Shown: positions 17,181 to 25,675, counted from the stretch's first letter. The stretch: 54,858 bases of DNA from Nitrososphaerales archaeon (GCA_030038075.1 JASHPO010000128.1:1-54858); one strand, 5' to 3'. Numbers and translations are program-made. Notes: generated from the letters alone by a model not told the origin.

Positions 17181-17331
17181 GCCGGGGTCGCCTAGAGCGC
17201 GAGCCGCGCGGGAAACCTGGTAGGGCGCAGAACGATTGCGTACGCCTGGAATCTTGGCTTTACAGAAGTCACTTCTGTTCGGAAAGCCTGTGACCGTAAT
17301 GGTCTCGTGAGTTCAAATCTCACCCCCGGCG
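17181..17331 (+). tRNA. tRNA gene interrupted in the D-loop and anticodon region (probably tRNA-Ser)
   Basis: The ends are canonical: acceptor strands GCCGGGG (17181-17187) and CCCCGGC (17324-17330) pair over 7 bp with G73, and the T arm GTGAG-TTCAAAT-CTCAC is perfect. A D arm forms if about 19 bases (17196-17214) are removed. That insert is a hairpin (5 bp, AGC loop) flanked by AGA and AAA bulges around a short helix, resembling a bulge-helix-bulge intron. The middle is also too long. GGA at 17248-17250 in a CTGGAAT context, the G73 and a GACC/GGTC variable arm point to tRNA-Ser(GGA), with CAGAA/TTCTG as a possible anticodon stem. The total of 151 nt implies more than 60 nt of extra sequence. 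Isotype is uncertain. Confidence 0.7.
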
Positions 17332-17451
17332 CTTGATTTCTCTGCCCAAATAGGCAGTTTTCACGCCGTTTAGGCGCAAACAAGGCAGAAACACGCTGCT
17401 CGTATTTTGCGCATGAAATGCGCGAGGGAGAGGCGTTAGTATTCACGAATT

Positions 17452-17997
17452 GTGCTTGTTTTTGCGCGTCTTAAAGGCAGAACGCAGCGTCGAGAAAAGG
17501 GAAAGGAAAGGTGTAAGAAAAAAGGAGTGCAAACTGTCACAACAACTACCGTAGCTTCAGTTCTGAATGAAGCTGCTGCCATCGAAGCTAGAGTCAACAA
17601 AATAATACGAAAACGAAAGGTGCTGAGCATGAGGAAAATCATACTGGACATCCTGAGCGACGGACAGCCGCGTTCCCTGCGCGACTTTGCGCGCCCTATT
17701 GGCTACAAGCGGGCCCCCGAGGGACTGTCGAGAACCTGGAAATCGGGGTTGATACTCCGGACGCGCTCCCCGATAATAGAGCAAGAGTTCATAACTCACG
17801 GCAAGCTCGGCAAGCTCGGGAGCACGACTCACGCCAGGTTATACCACCTCTACCTGGCGAGACCGGAAAATTCCCACTCTTCTTCCGCGCTAAAGGTTAA
17901 CTGGAAACTGGGATCTGGCGATCTCATTAGAGCGCCGAGTTTAAACAGATCCAATTCTACAAAGGAAAACATCGTTTGCGATAGAGTTTTACAATAG
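17452..17997 (+). CDS. Putative winged-helix DNA-binding protein
   Basis: A 181-residue basic protein of unknown family. The first 60 residues are lysine/arginine- and threonine-rich and predicted disordered. From about residue 60 (MRKIILDILSDGQPRSLRDF) the pattern is that of a winged helix-turn-helix, followed by a basic wing-like segment to about residue 135 and a Ser-rich tail. The GTG at 17452 has no obvious ribosome site; GTG at 17527 (residue 26) or the Met near residue 60 are alternative starts. It sits alone between the tRNA and the sorted surface protein. The regulatory role is inference. Confidence 0.5.
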   Translation: MLVFARLKGRTQRREKGKERCKKKGVQTVTTTTVASVLNEAAAIEARVNKIIRKRKVLSMRKIILDILSDGQPRSLRDFARPIGYKRAPEGLSRTWKSGLILRTRSPIIEQEFITHGKLGKLGSTTHARLYHLYLARPENSHSSSALKVNWKLGSGDLIRAPSLNRSNSTKENIVCDRVLQ

Positions 17998-18426
17998 TTG
18001 CGTGATCAGGCGCTAGGGGCCTACAGATTGTTTGGGTGACAAGTCCGCACTTCTGACGATTGCTTGAACCGACGCGCATAAAATTAGGTTGCTTAATCTT
18101 TCCCTGGGCAGCCTCTTTGTCAATATTGTTGTCTGCAGAGCGCATACAGTGAGACTGGATTGTGCACGTCTTTTATCTCCGTTCAGGGAGCGACTCTGAT
18201 CGGATGGACGAGATTGACTCTTGTGTACAAGATTGCAACTTCGACGATTGGATCATTGCGAATGCGTACATGTACACCTGCATTAGCGTCACAACCTTCT
18301 CGCCTAGTGGCACAATCACATGCACGTACATGAGACGTTCAAGTGCGCTCCATCGATGCTAAAGTAGCCGGTGTCCCCTCGCTTTCTCAGTACGCTTATC
18401 TATTCCATGATTTCCACAATAAAAAC
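17998..18426. other. Intergenic region upstream of the sorted surface protein
   Basis: No convincing gene is seen. The 3' half holds several copies of a GTACA-type word: GTGTACAAG near 18220, the palindrome GTACATGTAC near 18267 and CGTACATG near 18324. These may be operator-like elements for the gene at 18427, or chance. Reading frames here are short and compositionally non-coding. Confidence 0.3.
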
Positions 18427-19701
18427 ATGCGAATTGGACTAAAATGGAGGAAGAGGAGGTACTCGTCGATATGCGCATTCAGCCTGGTTGCTATCACCAT
18501 ACTCATTCTCGCCTTTTCAATCCCAGCCTATTCGCCTCATTCATTTGTATCAGCTTCAAGCGGCGCAACCATAGTCCAGTCAGGATCGGCTGGATGCACC
18601 AATTCTTGTAGCACTTCTCTTTCCGTTACTCTTTCAAATCCAGTCTCGCTCGGAGACGTGCTAGTTGTAGTCGTCACAGTCCCTGACCCCGCCGTCGTGG
18701 ATGTCACCGACACATTATCTGCAGGTTTTGTTTCGGCGGTTGCAGACAACGGCCCCGTAGGCAGCTCCGATGCGGACATCTTCTACGCGCAAGCCTGGTC
18801 AGGCTCTTCGGACACGATAACAGCTACTTTTAACTCGAATTGGAGTGGCGAAGCTATTTACGTTTATGATGTCTCGGGAGTGAGCGTCGCAAGTCCGGTC
18901 ACAGTGACAGGAAGCGGAGCGAGTTGCTCCATCGGTTGCACAGACTCCTTCTCTACCTCTTCGAATGCAACGTATTCTAGCGGCTCTTTCGTAGTCGCTG
19001 CTATTGCAGATAATGATGGAAACGGTGGAACATTTACAGCAGGATCACCGTTCAGCCCATTAACTTCTGCTAGCGAATTTGGCTTTTCTGAATATTACGT
19101 CGCGGGTTCATCTGGAAGCACGAATTTTCCAGCCTCTCTTACTGGCACCTATGAGACAGGTGCAGGCTGGGCCGAAGCCGGACTTGTTTTATCACCCTCA
19201 GTTACTTTGACAGCCACAGTCACTAGTACAACGACACAGACCCAGGCTTCGACTGTCACCCAATACTCCACGGTGACGGCGGTCTCGACCGTTACCAGCG
19301 TCTCCACTACCACAGCTTCATCGACTGCGCCAAGCACACTGACGATACAGACGAGAACTGACACAGGTGCAGCAATATCTGTTCAGGTGACGGTCACCGG
19401 GACAAACGCGCCTGCTTCTATAACCACTAATTCTGCAGGCAATTATCTGTTTACCGCAGGTCAACTCGTAACAGGAGACACGTATACCGTGAGCACTAAC
19501 ATAAATGGCGCCCCGCTCTCGGCGTCGGTTGTGTTGTCGGGCAACTCCGTGATTGTCCTCGAACCAACACCTGCTTCGATTGGGTCGATTCCAGACTTTC
19601 CGGTGCTTCAACTTGCGTTCCCTCTGCTCTTCCTTGCAGGCGTCGGGGTGTACCTAGTGGTGAGAAGACGGGTCGCTCTCCAACCAGATGTTAGACAATA
19701 G
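18427..19701 (+). CDS. Secreted Ser/Thr-rich surface protein with PDFP-type C-terminal sorting signal
   Basis: From the ATG at 18427 the product is 424 residues. It has a basic N-terminus followed by a hydrophobic signal segment (about residues 16-34), a large extracellular beta-rich region of Ser, Thr, Gly and Val containing a four-cysteine pattern, then a Thr/Ser-Val repeat linker (TVTSTTTQTQASTVTQYST and similar) near residues 285-320. A small Ig/carboxypeptidase-regulatory-like domain follows. The last 35 residues are the sorting signature: IPDFP motif, hydrophobic span, and RRR cluster. An in-frame start at 18343 would add 28 residues and is less likely. It sits 30 bases before the archaeosortase, so it is a probable substrate. 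Confidence 0.75.
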   Translation: MRIGLKWRKRRYSSICAFSLVAITILILAFSIPAYSPHSFVSASSGATIVQSGSAGCTNSCSTSLSVTLSNPVSLGDVLVVVVTVPDPAVVDVTDTLSAGFVSAVADNGPVGSSDADIFYAQAWSGSSDTITATFNSNWSGEAIYVYDVSGVSVASPVTVTGSGASCSIGCTDSFSTSSNATYSSGSFVVAAIADNDGNGGTFTAGSPFSPLTSASEFGFSEYYVAGSSGSTNFPASLTGTYETGAGWAEAGLVLSPSVTLTATVTSTTTQTQASTVTQYSTVTAVSTVTSVSTTTASSTAPSTLTIQTRTDTGAAISVQVTVTGTNAPASITTNSAGNYLFTAGQLVTGDTYTVSTNINGAPLSASVVLSGNSVIVLEPTPASIGSIPDFPVLQLAFPLLFLAGVGVYLVVRRRVALQPDVRQ

Positions 19702-19731
19702 ATAGGACAGCGACACGGGTTTGCATCCGGT

Positions 19732-20454
19732 TTGAATTTCAACAACTCCGGAAAAGCTGCGAGACTTGGGGTAGCGGTTACACTACTCGTCGCATCGATC
19801 TTGTTCTATTTTGTCTATCAGGAAATCCAGATAGTATATCTTGCCATAATTAGCATACTCTCCTTCAGCTGTGCTCTGTATCTAGTCAGGAAGGAATTAT
19901 ACAGGTTCAGAATACTCGAACCATTCGCGAAGATTCTCCCGTACATCATCATCGGAGCGTTCGCATCAGTGATTCTTGTAACACTGGGCATTCAGATTTC
20001 AGTTGCAAACTCGTATTATTCCTCATTGCTCTCTTTTGTCTCTTCAAGATTTGCCGCGTTTCTCTTATCAATGACCGGAGCCAAGATCGAGGTCGCTGGA
20101 AACATCCTGTACTTTCCGAACGGGAACGCACTTTCAGTAGGGCCGATGTGCAGCGGTGCATATTCTTCTCTCCTTTTCGGACTTCTTTCATTCGTGATGG
20201 TCGCCGACGTTGGCAGAAGAGCTCCCAAGGGAAGACTCCTTGTGGTTCTTATCCTGGGAGTTGCCTTTGCCTACCTCTCGAACATGCTGAGAATCACCTT
20301 CCTTGCGTCTTTGATGTACCTCTTCGGTCTCACGACTATGGACATTGCCCACCAGTTCGCCGGCTATGGCATCTTCTTGAGCTTCATCTCACTCTTCTGG
20401 ATTTTCTCACTGAAGTGGCTTGCCACTGGAAGAGCGACTCGCATTTCCTCATGA
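19732..20454 (+). CDS. Archaeosortase/exosortase-family transpeptidase
   Basis: A 240-residue polytopic membrane protein with about seven or eight hydrophobic spans. The exosortase/archaeosortase catalytic residues are in order: Cys140 in GPMCSGAYSS, Arg187 in SNMLRITFLA, and His207 in DIAHQFAGYG. Such enzymes cleave C-terminal tripartite signals (short motif, membrane helix, basic end) on surface proteins and are thought to link them to lipid or glycan. The adjacent upstream gene encodes such a protein, and another is at 53.3-54.6 kb. TTG start. The subfamily is uncertain; the PEF-type signals suggest an ArtC-like enzyme. Confidence 0.88.
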   Translation: MNFNNSGKAARLGVAVTLLVASILFYFVYQEIQIVYLAIISILSFSCALYLVRKELYRFRILEPFAKILPYIIIGAFASVILVTLGIQISVANSYYSSLLSFVSSRFAAFLLSMTGAKIEVAGNILYFPNGNALSVGPMCSGAYSSLLFGLLSFVMVADVGRRAPKGRLLVVLILGVAFAYLSNMLRITFLASLMYLFGLTTMDIAHQFAGYGIFLSFISLFWIFSLKWLATGRATRISS

Positions 20455-21125
20455 CAATCAATCCCAGAAACTGACGACTTGGTCTCAAGCGGTGCTGTTA
20501 CGTCTTCGGTTGATTGAACAGGATATTTCTCTCGGAAGCAACCGACAAGTTAACAGAACTGACAATACCTCTTTTTTCGATTCATTGCACCCGCATTCAA
20601 TCTTTAAATCAAAGTGTTTCATTTATAGATCTTGCCAGAGAGGCAATCACAAAAAGAACAGGCTAATCGTGAATACATAAGGGGAAAAATAGGATAACCC
20701 GCGGCGCATTTTCCTTTATCCTAGTATTGGCAAGAGATCTCAACTATTTCACATCATTCTTAAACGATCGCCCATAGCGAGCGCCGCTCTGCCCAATGTG
20801 CCCGCACTTTGGTTTCTCAATTAAACAAGATAAGACCCCGCGCAGTATGAGGGCTTGAGCACAAACTTGGTCTTATTTCGGTCAGTTTATCTCCTAATGC
20901 AGTACGCCTAACTCATAAGGATGGAGCCTCAGGCGGTTAAAGAATCTTCGGAGCATATCCAGACTAACAGAGTGGGGTTAGCTCTAATATCTAACAAATA
21001 ACGTACTATCTTGTTCATATTTCCTTTGCAGATGCATCCACTCGAAAGGGTATATTGATATTGAACCAACGCTGGAGATACTCTATCCTCGACCGGATCC
21101 ACTCCTTCTTTTCCCTGCAGCGTAC
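20455..21125. other. 671-base region without a recognisable gene
   Basis: Short frames exist on both strands, but none has a family signature or convincing start. A 22-codon segment near 20777-20850 encodes a CPMCPHFGF zinc-ribbon-like peptide broken by stops, which might be a decayed gene. I see no tRNA, rRNA or repeat. Together with remnants further right, this looks like part of a decaying stretch. Confidence 0.35.
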
Positions 21126-22553
21126 TCAGACATCTATTCTAGGACTCGATATCGTATCAGCCCACTTTTTTGTAACCTCGATTAAGCGACATCGGAGCTC
21201 TTCGCCGGTTAGGCCCCTCTCTCGAAGGTCCTCGATTCCATCAGCTAAGTCGTTCGAGTCAAGGACATCTCTAGTCCATCGTTCAAAATCTCTCCTTTTG
21301 GAGTGAAACTCGATCGATTCGATGTTGACTTTCTGAAGCGCTTCGACAAAATTCTCTATCGTTGCGGCCAAAAGACCGGTATACTGACCAAATCCCGTGT
21401 AGAAGTAAAACGCCTTCTCCAATGGTGCGGCCACTATTCCGTTGACTATTTTGTCTTCTCCTATCATTATGTTGGGCCAGATTCTGCTACCCTTGAGGAC
21501 CTCAACTCTGTCTCCAATCACGCATCCAGGTCCGATGATTGATCCCTCGACCGTAATGTTTTCTTGAAGTACTGCTGACTGACCGATCACACTGTCAATA
21601 ATTGTGCAATTACTTCCTATGGTGGCTCTTTCCATTATCACGCTACTATCAAGTACGGTACCAGTGGAAACACGCGAGTTTCTTTTGAGCACACAATATT
21701 GCCGAATCTTGGCACCATCCTCGATTGTAACTCCATGCTCTATGAGTGCGGGGCCAATAATTTGAGCTTGGCGACCTAACTGAGCCTCTTTGTCGATTGA
21801 AGAACATGGCAATTTCCCATAGTTTCCATCATGTGGTCGTGATGCCTTTTCCACCACGTACCGCACCCCTTTGAGATACCCATTGAGGCTTCCTATGTCC
21901 ACCCAGAATGCGTCTGAGGCAAATCCTGAAAGTTTCTTACGAAGCTCGAGGAATTTAGGAAAGAGATCTTTTGCGAAGTCCCATTTTTCCTCTTTGATGT
22001 AATCCAGTGAATCAGGTTCCATAATATAGAATCCGGTACTGACAAGGTTGCTTCTCATTTCTTCCGTTCTAGGTTTCTCCTGAAATTCTATAATTGCGCT
22101 GTCTTCATCAAGTACCGCGACTCCAAAGTTCGAAGGATCCTTAACTCTAGTCAGCACGATTGTTGCGTGAGCTGCATGAACACGATGGAAGTTCACCGCT
22201 TCTTTCAATGTAATTTCGGTCAAAGTGTCCGCTTGGGCAACCAGAAAGGTATCGTCGAGCAGGTGTTCGGCCAGCTTCAGACTGCCCGCAGTCCCGATGC
22301 GGAGTCCTTCTGGCTCGACCTCGTAGGTTATTCGCAGCCCAAGTTTTGATCCATCGCCCAAGTAACCAATTATCTGGCTCTTAAGTGGTCCTCCCACTAT
22401 TATCACTATATCGTCAAAACCTTCTCGCGACAGATGCGATAAGAGATAATAGATTGACGGCTCGGGGCCCAACGGAATCAATGGCTTAGGGCGAACAAAA
22501 GTAAGTGGTCGAAGCCTTGTTCCTTCTCCAGCCGCAAGAACAACAGCTTTCAC
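21126..22553 (-). CDS. Sugar-phosphate nucleotidyltransferase with hexapeptide domain and extra C-terminal domain
   Basis: The 475-residue product begins with the nucleotidyltransferase signature MKAVVLAAGEGTRLRPLT and PKPLIPLGPEP, so it should activate a hexose phosphate with NTP. Residues 1-235 form the catalytic domain (GTAGSLKLAEHLL, AQADTLTE, FWVDIGS). Residues about 255-370 are left-handed beta-helix hexapeptide repeats (IGPALIEHGVTIEDGAKIRQ, then IGSNCTIIDSVIG). The last 100 residues form another domain (FYFYTGFGQYTGLLAATIENF, then IEFHSKRRDFERWTRD), resembling the DUF5752-type domain found in archaeal carbohydrate loci. Sugar specificity cannot be told. A branching-enzyme remnant lies just upstream. 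Confidence 0.85.
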   Translation of the reverse strand: MKAVVLAAGEGTRLRPLTFVRPKPLIPLGPEPSIYYLLSHLSREGFDDIVIIVGGPLKSQIIGYLGDGSKLGLRITYEVEPEGLRIGTAGSLKLAEHLLDDTFLVAQADTLTEITLKEAVNFHRVHAAHATIVLTRVKDPSNFGVAVLDEDSAIIEFQEKPRTEEMRSNLVSTGFYIMEPDSLDYIKEEKWDFAKDLFPKFLELRKKLSGFASDAFWVDIGSLNGYLKGVRYVVEKASRPHDGNYGKLPCSSIDKEAQLGRQAQIIGPALIEHGVTIEDGAKIRQYCVLKRNSRVSTGTVLDSSVIMERATIGSNCTIIDSVIGQSAVLQENITVEGSIIGPGCVIGDRVEVLKGSRIWPNIMIGEDKIVNGIVAAPLEKAFYFYTGFGQYTGLLAATIENFVEALQKVNIESIEFHSKRRDFERWTRDVLDSNDLADGIEDLRERGLTGEELRCRLIEVTKKWADTISSPRIDV

Positions 22554-22683
22554 TGCTAACGCTCACCAGGATTTGATCCTATTGACCAAATCTCCTGATT
22601 TAATGATTCCCGAATGCTAAGCGGATTGTGAATCGCAAAGTTTCAACCGTGGGCTAACGAAATATGCCCCGACGCGCATATCG

Positions 22684-22995
22684 TGGTATCATGAAGTCAG
22701 CCTAGATTGCAACCTTTTCCACTACTCGCCTCATGCTGGTATACAGCCGTTGCCAAAGGATCTTGATACAGCCAAACCTGCACTGTACGAGCCTGATTGC
22801 GATGCGAGTGGATGGATTTTCATGGCGTGGAAAAAAAATGAACTTTTTGTCAGGAAAGGTACAGGTTCTAGCTCGTTGATATTTGCTGTTTGTAATTTGA
22901 CTCCCGTTCTCAGGCAAAACTAGAGATCGGTTCGGAAGCCCAGATTCAGTAAGGAGATTGTAAACAATGAGGCCATGGATTACGGCAATTCTTAA
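22684..22995 (+). pseudogene. glgB: Fragment of 1,4-alpha-glucan branching enzyme (glgB) with in-frame stop
   Basis: The plus frame from 22684 reads WYHEVSLD, then HYSPHAGIQ, a KPALYEPDCDASGW stretch and VCNLTPVLRQN. This matches the region of GlgB after the catalytic barrel (W-hd-SLDW, GVQ-lvrdLN, NFTPV-R-nY). A TAG at 22921 sits exactly where the conserved Tyr of the NY pair belongs; after it the same frame continues with SKEIVNNEAMDYGNS, equivalent to the branching-enzyme EILNTDA-YGGS segment, before TAA at 22993. No catalytic domain is seen upstream. So this is a truncated, nonsense-containing remnant of about 100 codons. Confidence 0.82.
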
Positions 22996-23001
22996 CAGCC
23001 C

Positions 23002-24495
23002 TCAGAGAGGTGGTGCCCCTTCTTCCTCGCCGCTCATCATTTGTTCGAATGACCTTTCTGAAAAATAGCATTCATAAAGTGACACGTGTTGCGAGTCATC
23101 TATCCCCATGAGAAATTCGTGTATTCTCTGGGCTGAATTCCTACCTGATTCCATCGCCTTGACTACAAGAGTTTCACCGGAAGTAACGTCCCCTGCCGCA
23201 AACACTCCAGTCATTGAGGTTCTGAAGTGGTCATCAATTTCTATGGATTGCTTCTTTCCCATTTTCAATCCCGCTTGAATTTGCAGGAATGAATTGGGTC
23301 CGCGGCCGACTGCGAGAAGAACACTGGAGCATTCCATGACAAAATCCTTTCCTGGAATAGGCTCTGGCGATCTTCTTCCGGTGGAATCCGGTTTTCCGAG
23401 CTGCATTGTGTTCATAGTTGCAGATGCAACCCTTCCGTTGCCGTTAAACTCACTGGGGTCGGTGAGAAAGCTGAATTGTATTCCTTCTTCCCGTGCCTCC
23501 TCGACCATTATTGGATCTGCGGGCATTTCGCTTTCAGTCCTTCTGTATACGACTGTGACGTTTCCTTTGGTCAGCCTCTTAGCTGTACGCGCAACATCCA
23601 ACGCCGTGTCACCTCCACCAATCACCAATATTTCATTGCCCAAGTCATAGCTCGGTTTTTTCTGATAATTCTCAACTCCGCTGCCAAAGACAGCTAGAAG
23701 GAAACTATAACCGTCTAGCACGCCAGGCAGATCTGCGCCCGAAGTGACCAACCGCAAGACATCCTTCGAACCAGTTGTGATGAGAACAGCATCTGCGCCT
23801 TCAGAAAACAAGTCCGTGAGTTTTAAGTCGCGACCAACCTTGATACCCGTCTTTATTTCGACGCCCTGCTCCTTGATTCTGCCAATCTCGTACAAGAGCA
23901 CGTCCTTTGGAAGATGATAATCAGGAATTCCGTACCAGGCAGTTCCTCCTGCCGTGGAAAGTTCCTCGTAGAGCGTGACGTGGTGCCCGTACCGCCTAAG
24001 CAGCGCTGCGGCTGCCACCCCAGATGGCCCGGCTCCGACTATCGAAACATGCTTTCTGGTATCGCTCGCGCATTCGGGATTGTCCATTCGATTCGCAGGT
24101 TCTTGTTCCCAGTCAGCTACGAACCTCTGGATCATGCCGATGGAGATTGGCTGTCCATCCCACCTCATGACGCAAGCTTCCTCGCATAGTGTTTGCAATT
24201 GGGGACAGCATCTCGCAGTAACCCCGAGAAGAGGGTTTGTCTCCCTTGCACGTTTGTGAGCGGTTTGAAAGTCTCCTCGGGAAACTGCTTCGCACATTCC
24301 TCTGACATCAAGCTGCACTGGACAGGCGTTGATGCACACTGGCGTCCCGCATAGGAGACACCTCTTTGCTTCCTCAATCACCTCAGGCTGCGTGTACGGT
24401 TGTTGAACTTCTGAAAAGTCCTCTATCCGTTTCACCGGATCAGACTTTGGGAAAGGGAATGGGCCGACGCGATTTGGACTTACATTTGTGCTCAA
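23002..24495 (-). CDS. gltD: NADPH-dependent glutamate synthase small-subunit-like flavoprotein
   Basis: A 497-residue flavoprotein related to the glutamate synthase beta subunit, dihydropyrimidine dehydrogenase N-terminus and sulfide dehydrogenase SudA. The N-terminal iron-sulfur domain has CLLCGTPVCINACPVQLDV (residues about 47-65) and ARCCPQLQTLCEEACV. An FAD-binding GAGPSGVAAAALLRRYG is near residue 153 and an NADPH-binding GGGDTALDVARTAKRL near 294; the C-terminal FAMD-like VFAAGDVTSGETLVVKAMESGR closes the fold. No large glutamate synthase subunit is nearby, so the acceptor is uncertain. Confidence 0.88.
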   Translation of the reverse strand: MSTNVSPNRVGPFPFPKSDPVKRIEDFSEVQQPYTQPEVIEEAKRCLLCGTPVCINACPVQLDVRGMCEAVSRGDFQTAHKRARETNPLLGVTARCCPQLQTLCEEACVMRWDGQPISIGMIQRFVADWEQEPANRMDNPECASDTRKHVSIVGAGPSGVAAAALLRRYGHHVTLYEELSTAGGTAWYGIPDYHLPKDVLLYEIGRIKEQGVEIKTGIKVGRDLKLTDLFSEGADAVLITTGSKDVLRLVTSGADLPGVLDGYSFLLAVFGSGVENYQKKPSYDLGNEILVIGGGDTALDVARTAKRLTKGNVTVVYRRTESEMPADPIMVEEAREEGIQFSFLTDPSEFNGNGRVASATMNTMQLGKPDSTGRRSPEPIPGKDFVMECSSVLLAVGRGPNSFLQIQAGLKMGKKQSIEIDDHFRTSMTGVFAAGDVTSGETLVVKAMESGRNSAQRIHEFLMGIDDSQHVSLYECYFSERSFEQMMSGEEEGAPPL

Positions 24496-24518
24496 TTTTT
24501 TTTGACTCCGCCATTAGA

Positions 24519-25109
24519 TTACATCGAGGAGTACATCAAATAGGCTGATGCAGCAAGCGGCAGTCCTACATCTTTCAACTCGTCTGCAAGTTTTACGTGA
24601 AACCCAGTGGATCCGAGACCGTAAAATTCTCCGACCGGGATCCCTCTGTGCCTTTTCAAGCGGTTCTTCGTTTCAGCGTCTATCTGATCCAGATGGGAAA
24701 ACGGAAAGTTCTCCAATTTGCATATGTACTTCGAGCCAACTAAGTGGTGTCTTGGCACTCTTCCTTCCGGTATGCCGCCCATCACACAGAAGTAACCATT
24801 GTTTAAGAAAACGTGATCCTTGATTTTCAGAACTGTGCTTCTTGAATTAGTCAAATCATTCCCATCTGACCTATAGACCAACATTGAAAATGGCCGTACT
24901 TCTCCGTCCACTCGGCTACTCAAGAGCCAATCTTGCGTCCCACCCGAGATTTTGAAGAGGTTGTTCCCGAGATTTTTCAGTTCTGCAACCTCTCGCCTCT
25001 TGAAGAGTACTTTTGCTGACGACGTTTCATTGTGCAATAGGATGTATTCAATGTTCAAAACGAAACCCTCAAGGCGAACAAGGTTGCTTGAGCATGAATC
25101 ATGATTCAA
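24519..25109 (-). CDS. Hypothetical protein (196 aa)
   Basis: I do not recognise this protein. The composition is that of a soluble globular protein with alternating strands and helices. A conserved-looking block lies at residues 100-145 (FLNNGYFCVMGGIPEGRVPR, then HHLVGSKYICKLENFPFSHL). There is no signal peptide or membrane span. It lies 23 bases upstream of the gltD-like gene on the same strand and may be co-transcribed with it. ATG start. Confidence 0.6.
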   Translation of the reverse strand: MNHDSCSSNLVRLEGFVLNIEYILLHNETSSAKVLFKRREVAELKNLGNNLFKISGGTQDWLLSSRVDGEVRPFSMLVYRSDGNDLTNSRSTVLKIKDHVFLNNGYFCVMGGIPEGRVPRHHLVGSKYICKLENFPFSHLDQIDAETKNRLKRHRGIPVGEFYGLGSTGFHVKLADELKDVGLPLAASAYLMYSSM

Positions 25110-25314
25110 AAAAATGAAGAATATTTCGACTATTAGAATAATTAGGTGGTATCTAGAGCTTTTTTGTCATGATGAATCGACGCCGATTCCTCATAAGTCG
25201 AATAATATCAAAGGAAGTGTATAGTTGAGTGCGAGAGAATCTATCTTCACAAACATAACGAATCGCCTGTATTTTGATTGATGTGCGCTAATCTCTGATA
25301 CAGAATTGAGCAAC

Positions 25315-25476
25315 CTACCACATTGTAGTCTGCTTGAAAGGTCTTGGTCCGAATTTGTAGACTGTTCCACACCTTGCCTTGTGCCTTGCGAATTTCTTTG
25401 GGCTTATGAGCTTGCTGCGCTTAGGACATACCGGCACCTGAAACCAATAACTGAGATTAGGGATCCCATTAGTCAT
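25315..25476 (-). CDS. Possible small zinc-finger protein (53 aa)
   Basis: A 53-codon ATG frame on the minus strand is too short to stand out, but its translation is striking: aromatic N-terminus (LSYWFQVPVCPKRSK), basic middle (ISPKKFARHKARC) and FGPRPF. Cys17, His32 and Cys36 could bind metal, but a fourth ligand is not obvious. It lies in a gene-poor region with remnants, so it may itself be a fragment. Function unknown. Confidence 0.35.
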   Translation of the reverse strand: MTNGIPNLSYWFQVPVCPKRSKLISPKKFARHKARCGTVYKFGPRPFKQTTMW

Positions 25477-25675
25477 TTCCACATTAGTCAATCTGCAGTT
25501 CTCTACAAACTTGGGATATCATCATGAGTCCAAGTGATCACACAACAAGATGGTTAGTCCTCTAGCCACAACTGCCTATCTTACGGTTTCGGCAAGCAGT
25601 TGATTGGATGCCGATTTGGCAGACCTTGAAAGAAGACAGAAATCCTACCTTTCCTATGCTCTATGTGAATAAAAA
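25477..25675. other. Gene-poor stretch before the aldolase remnant
   Basis: No intact gene is seen. One stop-bounded frame on the plus strand near 25565-25675 (containing VDWMPIWQTLKEDRNP) looks protein-like but has no start and no recognisable family. I treat it as possible decayed coding sequence only. Confidence 0.25.

Noticed and set aside
20931-21001. 26-codon ATG frame before the nucleotidyltransferase gene
   Set aside because: Too short, no recognisable motif and no ribosome-binding site; left inside the unassigned gap.
22702-22917. 71-codon minus-strand frame
   Set aside because: It is antisense to the glgB remnant, which explains the sequence far better; its own translation has no family features.
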